This document shows, piece after piece, positions 34,365-46,163 of a DNA stretch of 64,000 nt. Source of the DNA: Adiantum capillus-veneris (taxonomy: Eukaryota; Streptophyta; Polypodiopsida; Polypodiales; Pteridaceae); NCBI GenBank assembly GCA_014529385.2, contig CM043971.1:84487340-84551339 (forward strand), in the 5' to 3' direction. Every line of letters begins with the position of its first letter. The first letter of the stretch is position 1. The translations under genes and the position numbers were made by a program. A model generated the notes under the pieces. It was not told the DNA's origin and searched no databases. It worked only from the letters and a program-made list of their open reading frames with translations.

Positions 34365-34685
34365 TAAACCTTAACAAAAACCATGTTGATTCTCTCAAAA
34401 GCATACGGATGCTCATGAAATCGAAAAAAAAAAGTGGGAGGCAGCTCTGTCTCCCTTTTTTTTGTGTCCCATAATTTAATCAAAACCTAAAACCAATCCT
34501 AAAATTTTGTGGTATTAATCCTTGAAATCTCAGAGAGTCTCTGTTTGATCTAATCCTTGAATTGCAAAAAAAGGGGGAGGGGTCTGCCCCCCTTTTTGTC
34601 ACATTGCTGCGTTCTGTGCGACAGGCTGCTGGCACCGGATGGCAATAATAAGAGTTGGATGGCACCCGATGATGCACGCATGCGT
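34365..34685. other. Non-coding stretch with two A-run/T-run hairpins
   Basis: Around 34424-34463 and 34565-34598 a run of A and G (AAAAAGTGGGAG, AAAAAAAGGGGGAGG) is followed within a few bases by its approximate complement. Both resemble the G-rich/C-rich arms of the foldback element just upstream. Confidence 0.55.
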
Positions 34686-34749
34686 TGTTGGGTTCTTTTG
34701 CTATGGAGGCATGGTGGTGCAGGCGTGCTATAACAGAGAGCGAGAAAGA

Positions 34750-34793
<44 letters not shown>

Positions 34794-34977
34794 CGATTCA
34801 TAGCTTGAAAACCAAAACATGCTACTTCTCTCTTTAATTAAGTTCTTTACATATATATATCTTTTTTGAAATGCTATCAACCATTCTTTGACTCATGCAA
34901 ACTCCACTAAGCCTCTGCATGTGTGAAGAGGTGCTCCCAGAGGTTAGACATACTGCAAAGGGCTTGGATACCCAACA
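34686..34977 (-). repeat. TRIM-like element, 3' LTR, uninterrupted copy
   Basis: 292 bp, including a GA tract (34757-34790). The site GTGTGAAGAGGTGCTCCC (34921-34938) is the unfilled version of the place where the chromovirus entered the partner LTR. Confidence 0.85.
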
Positions 34978-35464
34978 ACCCCCCCCTCAATCCGGAACCA
35001 CTAACAATGGACTCGAGACAGACACACCATGGTAGAGCTTATTCCTTGAAACCATGAGTAGAAGACCCCCCCCTTGACAATAACATAGGTGTGTGTGTGT
35101 GTGTGTACCTTCCTCAAACAACCATCAGCGTGAGACATACCAAAACTCAACCAAACAACAAAGGGTGGTCTTACCATTTTATTTTATGGCGGTGTCTATA
35201 ACCCATACAATTATTGGAAAATGACTGAGATGACGGAAACATAAAAACAGACTCAAGAGAAGAAAACTATAGGACATAAATTTCTACAAAATCATTGGTG
35301 CTGCATCGTCTTCATCACCTTCAACCATATTGATATGTCGCTTGTTCTTCTTAAAGAATTTGTCTTATGGAAGTTAGAATGAAGTTAGAATGATACCAAA
35401 AGCTTGTTTGTACGAATGATGTTGATTCTTCTACGGATGTTGGTATCATTCTAACTTTCAAACA

Positions 35465-35663
35465 AGGGCTTGCTCATATGTAGAAAATTCACCAGGATGC
35501 TAAAGCGACCCTGTTGATGGCAGCTGCAACCAAATCTGAGTAGGTCCACAAAGCCATCGCCAAACCAGGGCTTGCTCATATGTCAAAAATTCACCAGGAT
35601 GCTAAAGGGACCCTGTTAACGGCAGCTGCAACCAAATCCGAGTAGGCCCACAAAGGCATTGCC
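35465..35663. repeat. Tandem duplication of about 105 bp in the TRIM-like element
   Basis: GGGCTTGCTCATATGT...CACCAGGATGCTAAAG...GGCAGCTGCAACCAAAT occurs twice in a row (from about 35466 and about 35571) with about ten differences. Confidence 0.85.
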
Positions 35664-35718
35664 TTCTCTACAAGAAGCGGTTTCCACGAGGCTGAGTCGA
35701 GAGCTGAGGCCCAGTAGG

Positions 35719-35730
35719 GCTTTGATACCA
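35719..35730 (-). other. Primer-binding site of the TRIM-like element
   Basis: TGGTATCAAAGC on the minus strand, one mismatch from the initiator-Met primer site, lies one base from the LTR end. Confidence 0.75.
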
Positions 35731-35731
35731 G

Positions 35732-35961
35732 TGTTGGGTGCTTTTGCTATGGAGGCATGGTGGTGAAGGTGTGCTATAGCAAAGAGCAAGAAAGAAAGAG
35801 AGGGAGAGAGAGAGACTCGATTCACAGCTTGAAAACCAAAACACACTACTTCTCTCTTTAATTAAGTTCTTTACATATATATATATATATATATTTTGAA
35901 ATGCTATCAACCATTCTTTGACTCATGCAAACTCCACTAAGCCTCTGCATGTGTGAAGAGG
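35732..35961 (-). repeat. TRIM-like element, 5' LTR, part interrupted by the chromovirus
   Basis: It aligns with 34686-34930 of the partner LTR. The remaining 47 bp are at 54946-54992 (TGTTCCCATAGG ... ACCCAACA). The repeat AGAGG stands on both sides of the inserted DNA (35957-35961 and 54941-54945). Confidence 0.85.
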
Positions 35962-36064
35962 TGTAATGGAATTGGCCTATTTAATTTGAGAGTAGCGGAA
36001 ATTAATGAGAGTACTTTTGAGAAATGGCTTTGTGAGCATAGCGGGTGAACATAATTGAAGATAG
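35962..36064 (-). repeat. Chromovirus copy 2, outer end of the 3' LTR
   Basis: TGTAATGGAATTGGCC up to ...TTGAAGATAG matches the first 100 bp of the copy 1 LTR as read on the plus strand. It breaks off exactly where the next insertion begins. Confidence 0.85.
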
Positions 36065-37640
36065 TGATAGCCGTTTTTCGACTCTCTGTAATTGCCATAG
36101 TGAGTTAACCCACCCTACCAAAATCATACAAACACTGTGGCTATCCCTACCATTTCACTGTATATAGGTGTGTGTGAGTTAGCAGACTTTTTCCATATCT
36201 TCTAAAAAACCCTCAGCTAGCTAGTCACTGGGCTAGTTGAGCCAAAAAAATATAAAAATATAAAAAATATAAGTATACTATGACCCATTTGTGTGTAAAT
36301 ATTTCATTGTATATAGGGCCTAAATAAAAGGATTTTTCATAATTATTTTGGTATTTATTTAAATATTTCTACCTATGGTGTGTTATTTATGCTATGTACA
36401 TTGACTCACCATTACCATATTTTTCCTTGCCATTTTGCATACTCTTTATTCCATATAAAAATAATTTCATGCAAGCTTCTCTTATTTTTGGTGTAACTCC
36501 ATCCCAACAAAAGTCCAACAAAACTAGTTTTATTTATGTGTATATTTTTTCACTATTGTGATTTTTCCTTCCTACATCTATTCTCTTTTACTCTCATAAA
36601 TTAGAACACCAAAAATATTCATCTTTTTATGGTAGACTTATAATGAGAGATTTATTTTGACCCCTTTATATTTTTTTCACCTATATTATTTATATTTGAC
36701 ATGTACATATTTTTTTAGACCCCTCAATATTTGATTTTCTTAGTTGTACTATTCACTTAATATCATGATCTCAACAATATCTTCAATTATAGACCTACCA
36801 AATAAGGTCAAGGGTATGTGGAATGCATGCATGCACCATGGGGAGCTCACTCTTGGAGGTATTCAAAAGAATCATCCAAAGAAGGACCTCACAAGGACCT
36901 TGTACAGTGGAAAAAACAGTCAGTTTTGCTGAATTTTTAAAGATCACATGCTCCCCGAATTTGAAAACGTGATACAAACAAAAGTTGTAGCTCGTGAATT
37001 GAACTTTCACCTCAAATTTTTTCATAGTTTTTTGAGCTACGAGCTGTGAGCTAGGATTTTATTTGTGGACCCGAGTTTGCCCATGCTATGCAGCCACACT
37101 CCCTCTTCCACTTTATCATTTTCCTCTTTCACACACACCTCTCCACTCATCATCTCCACCTCTCTCACCACTCCTCTCCACACCCTACTCAACTTCTTCT
37201 AAACCTTGAAGAATAAGAGAAACCATGGTGAACTCATGTTTCCTACACACACTTCCATTCCAAAATTGACCACCTAGTCTCATTTTTCCTCATCCATATT
37301 ACCCATATCTATCAAAAAACCATAAAAGTCAGCCTCTTCTCTTGAAAGACAGCATCATGGTGATTGATTACTCATGTTCACTTACCTTGGCTCCCAAGGA
37401 AGGTCAAGAGTGGAGAAAAAACGTACCGTCAAAGCTAGTGGACCATCAACAATCGTCAAAATTGACCCCACTCAAGACACTTGGAACATCGGCATTGTAA
37501 GAAATCCATGTTTTCTTACCTATTAAGAGTTTTTTCTTCTTTATTTGTATCCTACATAGATACTCCCATTGTAAATATCCAATTCGATTTGTAAATCAAT
37601 AAAAATACTAACTCTACTAATTTACTAACACTAACACTAA
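36065..37640 (+). repeat. Plus-strand LTR fragment related to the Tat-like LTR
   Basis: Starts TGATAGCCGTTTTTCG and runs parallel to the LTR of the Tat-like element but in the opposite orientation and clearly diverged. Shared blocks include GGGCTAGTTGAGCC, AAATATTTCATTGTATATA and GGAGCTCACTCTTGGA. Its other end is probably 49302-49863, which finishes CTGCCTCA. The word ATAG lies on both outer sides (36061-36064 and 49864-49867). I read this as an older solo LTR or LTR element of the same family into which the Tat-like element inserted. Small frames inside are not genes. Confidence 0.6.
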
Positions 37641-39405
37641 TAAAATTGATATTAGGAAAGATCAAGGATTATGAATTTTTATGAATTTCAAATGAGAATG
37701 GGGTCTCTCTTTTCTCTTGAGTCACATGGATGTGGGCTCAAGTAAGAGAATTATTGATGTGGTGAAAGGAGAGAAACTTCCATGGGAGTGAGTGAATTTG
37801 GTTTACTTGTGCGGTTGCCTACTCCATATGTTGATAGTGTGGGTGCATTTTTACAAGAGAGGTTAGTTGTTAGTGGTAATAATCACTAGAATTGTTAGTG
37901 ATACATTTACAATGGGTAGGATGACTTGATTTGATGAAGGAAGAGGCGTGAATTAAAAGAGAATCATTGAGATGGTGAAGCTTTGAAGAAGCTTGAGCTC
38001 ACCCTTGTGTAGATTGTAGAAAAAATGACCGCTGGTCTTCTTCTTCTTGTTCGCTTCTTTACGCCGCCGCCACGGTTGACCACCACGATGAAAAGAGGAT
38101 TTGTTTATGAAAAATCCTCAATTTGCAGAAGTTATCATGGTTAATATGCTGAATTTTAGATATTTTTACGAGAGGTAAATGAAATTGTAACATAGAAGCA
38201 ATAGAGAGAGACATCGAGAGGGTCTATGTATGTAGAGGTTCATAAAAGAACTATAGGGATGAGAGAGAAGGATAATGGTGAAGTGGGTGGGAGAAGCCAT
38301 GGAAATTGCAGGTTTGAGTGAGGGAAGGAGAGGGAGGGATGTGTAAGAGTGAGTAGGTGTGTGGAAGGGTGAGAGAAGACTAAGGGCTACTTGTGAGAAA
38401 AGTGGGCAGACTGGGGTCCACTCAAAAAATAATAGATCACCCCTGGTAGCTCCAAAAATCATGAAAAAAGTTGAGGTGATTATTCAGAGCGTGGACTACA
38501 TTTTCTTTTTTGACCACCGCTCCAAATTCGGAGTGGAGATAGGTGCCAAAATTCTCACCAAAAAGCCTGTTTTTATGCCTGCAAAAGTCTTTTAGTGGCC
38601 CCCTCCTTTGTTGAATTTGTACAATGCATCCAAGAGTGAGCCCCTCCTTTGTCATATTATAATACAAAGCATCCAAGTTGCCCTTGACCCATGCATGGAG
38701 GAGGATTATGGGTGAATGAAGAAATATATACATGGTGGGACTAGTGTATGGACTATTCATGGACTTTAGCTCAATGAGCACATGGTGTTAGAATAATGAG
38801 TAAAAATAATAATAAAAATATGGAGGAGTTATGGATATGGAAAGATATTGGAATCATATGATATGGTCCCTCCTTGAATTATTTTGGGTGAAAGAGGAAA
38901 AGGTATGCAAGTAAATAGTATAATAAACGTAACCAATGAGTAGAAATCAATTTTTTGTTTTCACGAGGGTGAGGGTGAAAATGTGGGAGTGATTTGTATA
39001 AAAGAAAAATATGAGGTTAGAGTATGTACATATTGGCAAAAAATATAATTATGGTGTAAGAGGATGAAAGAAGGTGTACATAGGTTTAATAAAACACACA
39101 CCTAAGTAGAAATATTTAAATAAAATACCAAAATAATTATAAAAAATCCCTATATTTAAGCTATATATACAATGAAATATTTAAACACAAAGAGGCCATA
39201 ATATACTTTTATTTTTTTATTTTTTTGGCTCAACTAGCCCAGTGACTAGCTAGCTGAGGGTTTTTAAGAAGATATGGGAAAAGCCTCCTAACTCACACAC
39301 GCCTATGTACAGTGAAATGGTAGGGATAGCCATAGTGTTTGGGTGAATTTGGTAGGGTGGAGTAACTTAATATGGCAATTATGGAGAGCTAAAAAATGTC
39401 TATCA
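37641..39405 (-). repeat. Tat-like element, 3' LTR (truncated)
   Basis: Starts (minus strand) TGATAGACATTTTTTAGC next to the polypurine tract and matches the 5' LTR until CTTTCCTAATA. It then turns directly into the plus-strand relative. At 39086-39089 it keeps the intact TTAA site that carries a DNA element in the other LTR. Small frames here are shared by both LTRs and have no known domain. Confidence 0.75.
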
Positions 39406-39420
39406 TTAGCCCTCCCCCAG
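39406..39420 (-). other. Polypurine tract of the Tat-like element
   Basis: On the minus strand CTGGGGGAGGGCTAA directly precedes the LTR start TGATAGAC. Confidence 0.75.
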
Positions 39421-39433
39421 GATGATGGTATAT

Positions 39434-42400
39434 TCATGTACCATCATAGAGCATCTTTTCCAAAGAGAGTGCTTCAGAGTCCTTGACGAGATCTTCATTG
39501 TTTGGCCCCTCAAAATTTTGGTTGGAGTTACACTCATGCTTCATGTAACAATACTTACATGAGACAGCGGCCTTTGGACAGATCTTTGGTAGATCCTTTG
39601 GTAAAACGCGACTCAAATAGGGCTTCAAGCAATACCCGTTTACCTTCCTTGAGTGCTCTTTATCATTCAAGTCCATAAGCTGATAGTAACTAGAATTGAA
39701 ATCCTTCTTGACTATATATATATGGCCCTTGCCATCTAGTTTCAAACTTGGCATCAAAACGATTGTCAAGTCGATTGTCATACCTTAGCATAAGCTCTCC
39801 TTCCTTGATGCCTTTGTCCTTCAGTTTCTTGTCGTGCGTTTCTTTCGCTTGTGTGGATTTCCTCTTGTAGCACTTATATGCTGCTTCTCTTTTGCACTCA
39901 AGCTCCACTAACGTAAGAAGTTGATCCATCCATACCTCTTGATCATCTTGTGCTCCTTTGCCATGAAGTCGCATTGTTGGAATGTTGAGCTCGATAGGCT
40001 GCAAAGCCTCTTGACCATAGACCAAGTGAAATGGTCTGAACTCCGTGGCTTCCCTATATGTGGTTCGATATGCCCACAAGGCACCATCCAAGAAGTCATC
40101 CCATAATTTTGTCTTGTTTTGCACCATCTTTCTAATGATTCCTGCAATGACACCATTAGCCTTCTCCACCAAAACATTTGCCTGTGGGTAGTATGGTGTG
40201 CTATGACGATGTAGAATGTGAAGCTCTTCACAAACTTCTGTGAGCAAGCCCTTCCTAAACCCTGGACCATTATCAGAAACAATCTCCAAAGGTGTGTCAA
40301 ATCTACAAAAAAGGTGATTGTACACAAACTTGCTAACTGTCCTCTCATTCACTCTTGCCACACTTTGAGCTTCCACCCACCTAGTCATATAGTCTACAGC
40401 CACTAGAATGTAGAGTTTACCATTTTTTGTCCTAGGCAGAGGACCCATAGCATCAATGCCCCACTTTTCAAAGGGTCCATTTGCAAGCACTATTTTCCTC
40501 GGGCCATGCACCAACCTTCTATTTCCATTTATCTGACAATTGTGACAGCTTTTAGACCAATGTTGAACATCCACATGCAAGCTTGGCCAAACATACCCCA
40601 CAAGCAAAATCTTCTTCACAGTTGATTCTTGGGCAAAATGACCACCACATGCCTCTTCATGCAAACCTTTTAGAATGGCTGGAATTTCCTCGATAGTTGG
40701 TACTCTTTTGCACACTTGATCCTTCCCTCTTTGATAGAGGGAGCCTTCCAGGAAGAGATAGAAACTTTCCTTCTTCATGAGTCTCCTCTTCTGAGCCTTT
40801 GTGAAGTCTTGTGGAAACTCACCCTCCAAAATGTAGCCAATAATGGGAGCCAATGACTCCAATCCCTGGTATCTCGGTTGCTTGACAGTTGTTGCCACCA
40901 TGATGACCTGCACTTCTCTCTCAACACATGTAACTGCTTGTTGTGCAAGTAAATCGGCATCTTCATTTTGTTTCCTCGGAATATGATATAGTTGTACTTC
41001 TTCAAACTGATTAAACATCCTACGAATGGCATGAAATTTTGTCATTAAGCTTTCATTCTTGCATGCCCAAATGCCTAAAATCTGTTTAACAATGAGAAGT
41101 GCATCTCCCTTTACCATGAGACGTTTTATCCCTTGGTCAATGCACATCTTCAAACCATGAAGTAGTGTGTCGTATTCGATTCTGCTTCATTGTTGCTAGT
41201 TGAACCTGGTAGATTGACCTTCTCTTTCATGACCACCTCTCCACTTGGGTTGAGCAACACTAGCCCTCCCTCTGCTTTCCCTGTGGCTCGTCGAAAAGCT
41301 CCATCAAAGAACAAGGTAAAAGCATTGGGAATACTTTTTGGTGGTGGCAATGGTAGGGTCTTTACTTAAGGCACCTTAATTTCCTTCTCATGTATCCTAT
41401 AAGTGAGAATCCCTGCCAATTGTGCACGCACACTATCTTCTACCTTGAAAGAGTATTGGAACTCTTGCAACTCCATAATCCACTTTGAGATCCTAGTACT
41501 AAGATTCATTTGAGATGACACCCAAGGGAACAAATTTTCTGCAGTGAGAATTACAAAAGGTTTTGGTAGCAGGTAGGATCTAAACTTTCTCATCGCAAAC
41601 ATGAGAGAAAGCATCATGAGTTCTGCTTCTGTGTAGTCTCTCTCCAAAGCATTCATGACCCTACTAGCAAAGTAGATGGGTCACATCCTTGTACTGTGGG
41701 GATCTTGTTGTAGCAACATAGCACCAATTGTTTCCCTTCCAACACTAGAGCTAACAAAGAATGTGTACTCCCAACAAGGAGGCATGAGTGTTGGTAGCTC
41801 TGACAAAATGACTTTAATGTTACAAAAATACTCTTCAAGCTCATTAGACCATGCAAATTCTACTTGTTGTGTCAACTTTTGCAAAGGATGAAGCAACTCC
41901 GAGGCTAAGTGAATGAAGCGTGACATATAGTTCACCTTTTGAATGAAAGAGATGACCTCCTTAAGACTCTTCGGTGATGGGAGCTCAATAAGAGCCTTTG
42001 CCTTTGAAGGATCCACCTCAATGCCTTTATAGGAAACCTTGTGACCGAGCAAGATCACTTCATCCTCACCTATGTGGCACTTGTCGGGGTTGAGTTTACC
42101 TCCCATGTCGTAGAGCTTCTTTAAACCTTCTTCTACCCTTTGTAGATGCAATGATTTTGAGCTAAAAATGCAGAAATCATCAATGAACACCCTAATTGAC
42201 TTTCCAAATAATGCTTGAAACACCATGTTCATGAAACGTTGGAATGTTGCAGGAGCATTTGTCAGACCAAATGGCATGACTCTAAAAGCATAACAACCCC
42301 AAGGAGTGATAAAGGTTGTTTTCAATTGATCTTCTAATGCAATACCTATTTGAAAGTAGCCTGAGTAGCCATCACACACAGTGTACTTCTCATGACCAGC

Positions 42401-44722
42401 TACCTCATTTAGTATCTCATGTTGAAATGGGAGGGGAAAGTGATCTCTTTTTGTTTCCTCATTAAGTGGACGGTAATCCACACACACCCTCCGCTTTCCG
42501 TTTTTCTTAGGAGTGACAACAATGGGAGAGACCCACTCTGAATTCTCCACTGGATAAATGCAACCTGCTCCTAGAAGCTTTCTCACCTCCTTGAGTAAAG
42601 CCTGCTCCTTGATGACTCCTAGCCTTTGTAGCTTCTAAGCCTTAGGTGTGGCCTCTGGCTTCAAGTCAATTTTGTGTTGAACAACATCTACTCCACGCAC
42701 ATCGGTGTAGTCTTTAGCAAAAAGCCTAGGAAATTTCCTTAGCACACGTTTGAACTCCTCTCTTTCATCCTTTGTAAGTGTTGTAGATAGCATACCTTCT
42801 AGCATTCTTTCATCTTCCACTTTTTGGTTCTCTTGGGAACCTACCTCCTCCAAACCTTGACAAGAGGTCTCTTGGTTGGTTGGCTTAAACCTTACCCCCA
42901 TGACTTTGATGGAAGACTCCTCTTCAGTAATGCTGCCGCTACTTTCTTCTTCTGAAGTGTTATCGGTCCAACCTTCTTCCATCTCACTTTGAGATGATTC
43001 TTCATGGAGCTCCTCTTGGCGTTGCTCCTTCATGTCAAAGACAACCTTCTTATGATTGTCGTTCCTGAAAATTAGCTTTCCACTCTCCCAATCCTGCAAA
43101 GCTCGCATTTTCATTAGCCATGGTCTCCCTAGGCTAAATGGGTAACCATTTCCTTTGGTAGACATGACATAGAAATCCACTGCCTTCTTAATGCCAAAGG
43201 CCTCCACAAAAACATTTTTACAAATGCCTACGCACCTAGCCTTGCTATTGTTTGCCATCTTGACCTTAATTTTAGGTGTCTCATGGATGTGCATGCTTAG
43301 TTTTTGCATGAGTCCCTCTGTCATGATGCAAATTTGTGCACCCCCATCCACTAGACCTTTCCTAACCAATCTCCCTTTTATGTAACAATCTAGCACAGGT
43401 GTAATGTCCTCATTCATTTCAGCTTGTGCAATTTTTACAGCAGGCACACTCTCTTTTACCTTTCTCCTAGTGCTAACTGCCCTTGTTAAATCCCTCCTAA
43501 CTTGTGGACATAATGCAAGAAATTGAGGCCATGAGATATCAGGACCCTTACCTCTCATGTCTTCCAACAGGTTGTATGGAGCCATTCCATGTCCAAGAGG
43601 AAAGTCTTGGAGGTTGATACGACGTCGAGTCCTCTTAGCTTCCTTGGTCTCCTTTGCCTTCTTTTCTCGTCCATGGTCACTTTGTGATGTAACTCCTTCT
43701 TTCTCCTTACCTTTCCCTCGGCCACGCTTAATGCCATTTGCTTCCATGTCAACCTCTCTTGAATTTGTCACCTCTACCACATGCACGTTTGGGTCTGGCA
43801 AAGGTGGAACTCCTTCCACTCCTTGTAGAGGTGGTCTTGCTCCATTTGGCCTTTGTATAAGCCGTGGTTGCTGACTAGTTCCTTCACTTGCATTCATCAA
43901 TTGGTAATTCAAGTTAGGTCTCCTTTGCTCACCACGGGGCCAAGGACAATTATACATCCCATGTCCAGACTCACCGCAATTCCAACATTGCAAGACTCTC
44001 CTAGGTCGTGGGTCTCGCTCTTCAGACTTCTTTGCTTGTCCCTTTGCACCTACAGCTTGTGCAGGGTGAATTGACAAGCTGCTTAAAGATTCATTTAACT
44101 TCTCAATCACTTCCGCCGTTACCTCAGGAAGCTCCTTAGATGTTGATGCTTGTGACTTACCTTTGGGTCTAAGACCTTCTATTGGAACCTCCCCCATTAA
44201 GCACTTGAGTTTCCTATATTTCTCAGTAGCCCTAGTTTCAGCTGCATCAAAGGTAGCAGGTGCACCCGCCTCAACTTTTACCTTAAGGTCAGGAAAGAGT
44301 CCGGCTATGAACCTCTCCTTCTTTAGAAATTCTGCACCATCACCAGGGTTAGCAACATTTCGTATCCATAGAGCCCAAAGACGTAGGAACTCTTGCTTGT
44401 ACAAGTAGTAGTCATCTATGTCTTTTTGCTTATGAGAAACAATGTCTTGCCATAATTTCTGAGTGTTTTGGGGATCAAAGAATTATTTCTTGAAACGATT
44501 CAAAACTTCCGTGTAATTCCCTTTAACTTCCTCAGGCAAAGAGTCAAACCAAGTGCTAGCATCTTTCCTAAGGACCACCTCAAACATTTCTACACGTTCT
44601 TGATCAGGTACTATCCTCTTGATACAGCAAGACATCTTGAAATTCGCTAGAAATAATTCTACATCCTCTCCAGGCTCTCCAAAGAAAAGAGGATATCCAG
44701 ACATTTTGCGTTGGCTCTCCAT
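39434..44722 (-). pseudogene. Tat-like Gag-Pol, broken by stops and frameshifts
   Basis: From 44722: a Gag core (GEPGEDVELFLANF, ASTWFDSLPEE), a CCHC knuckle CWNCGESGHGMYNC, and a protease-like site LVDGGAQ. RT follows with CVDYRPLNEE, MPFGLTNAPATF and catalytic VFIDDF. Next come a first RNase H (from about 41860; TEAELMMLSLMFAMRKF) and a second, archaeal-type RNase H (41310-40930; FTLFFDGAFRRATGKAEGG ... HIPRKQNEDADLLA). Integrase (to 39690) has an HHCC finger (SCHNCQ) and D, D and E in GIDAMGP, VSDNGPGF and VEKAN, with 35 residues between the last two. Stops in frame lie at 44483, 42635, 41681 and 41366. Frame changes occur near 41165 and 39720. The stop between gag-pro and RT lies in one continuous frame, so it reads as a mutation and not a programmed boundary. 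Confidence 0.88.
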
Positions 44723-44729
44723 TGAATTG

Positions 44730-45336
44730 ATTTCAAAGGGACGCGTTTTTGTTTTTTCTTTCTTTAAAAGATTTACACAATAATATTTTCTAAATTGCAA
44801 TCTATTCTACAACAAAATAAAAATATTCACATCAAATGACCTATGATAATCAATAAGAGGTAGAATGACAGGGTTTGGTGATGCGAGAATTTCTCCTACT
44901 CTTTGGGCACCAAACATAAATACCATACGTTGTTGAAAATGGATTTTTCTACTAATTGCAATGTTTACTCTAATGTGTGGAGTGAAATGAAAGGGAAAGA
45001 CCTATATTCCTAGGCCATTATCCATGGTCTATGCATGAACTAATTCGTAAAACAAAACAAAAATATAGACGTCCAAACTAAGGTCGTACCTAATGAGAGG
45101 CAAAATAAAAGGATTTACTGATGCGTTTATCTCTACCAACTTAAGAGGACCTAAAATTCTACGAATTACTCGCTGAAATTGCAACTTAGTACTAACAATT
45201 ATGTGTACCTTTTGCCTTGCGATGGGAATGAAGGGATCATACAAATTCTCGTGATTCATGCAAGCTACTTGATTATGCTAAAGGTTGAGCCTTCACAAAA
45301 CATACACAAGCATGTCCTCCGTGGGGACACCAAAAT
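44730..45336. other. Leader region of the Tat-like element
   Basis: Non-coding DNA between the gag start and the LTR. It contains two diverged copies of a segment of about 240 bp (from about 44855 and about 45095; GGTTTGGTGATGCG and GGATTTACTGATGCG). Next to the LTR, at 45332 leftward on the minus strand, is TGGTGTCCCCACGG, a candidate primer-binding site; I could not match its tRNA. Confidence 0.5.
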
Positions 45337-45595
45337 TGAGGCGGTCCGGGGCGGGCAACAAGAAGAGAAACCTCTAGACACCCTTCAAGGTTCCCGTGCT
45401 GCTCAATGGTGCTGGGGCACAACACAACACAAACCAAAACAACAAACCCACAGCCAAATCCCAACTACACAAGGGGCACCACCTAGTTTAAGAGCGAACT
45501 AGGACGCAAAAGAGGAGAATCGTTAGAGCAACCCACAAACAAGCAAGGAATTTACACTAACCCTAACACCAATGGAACACTCTCACACACTAAAA

Positions 45596-45657
<62 letters not shown>

Positions 45658-46154
45658 TGTACAACTTAGCTTCAACTTTATATTTTGCACAAAAAGGAAC
45701 TTAGAGCTTGCGGAATCAAGTGACAAGATTTGGTTATAGCATCACTAGCACATTGTCTTAGGGTTATGGGAGCCCTCTCACTATCCACCCTCTTACAATG
45801 GTAGCCAAACAATAGCCAATGAATCACAAACAACAAAACAACAACCTTCAATGAAACAAGTCACCTTCTGAAGCTGAATGAGTTTTCCAAGCCAAATTGG
45901 AAGAGAAGCGTGAGCCTTTGGACATGAATTACACCCAAAACTACCAATTCATTGATGTTGGGGTAGATACAACAATGGTAGGAAGAATATCTTCTACTCG
46001 CACTCACTCAAACTAGCTCAAGCTTTTCTATGCACCAAGGTGATGGTGTATAGAAAGCTTACTCTCTCTTTACAACCAAGATAGAACTGGCGTCTGGTAC
46101 TCTCAATCTAGTGTGCAATGGTATAGTCATGTCTTTTACAAGGAGGAATGGGTT

Positions 46155-46163
46155 CTATTTATA
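46155..46163 (-). promoter_or_regulatory. TATA box of the Tat-like LTR
   Basis: CTATAAATAG on the minus strand, about 820 bp before the LTR end, fits the U3/R border of a long LTR. Confidence 0.55.

Noticed and set aside
42635-42637. Programmed stop-codon readthrough between gag-pro and pol of the Tat-like element
   Set aside because: Three other in-frame stops occur in the same element, and the sequence around this one reads as ordinary continuous protein. Mutation is the simpler explanation.
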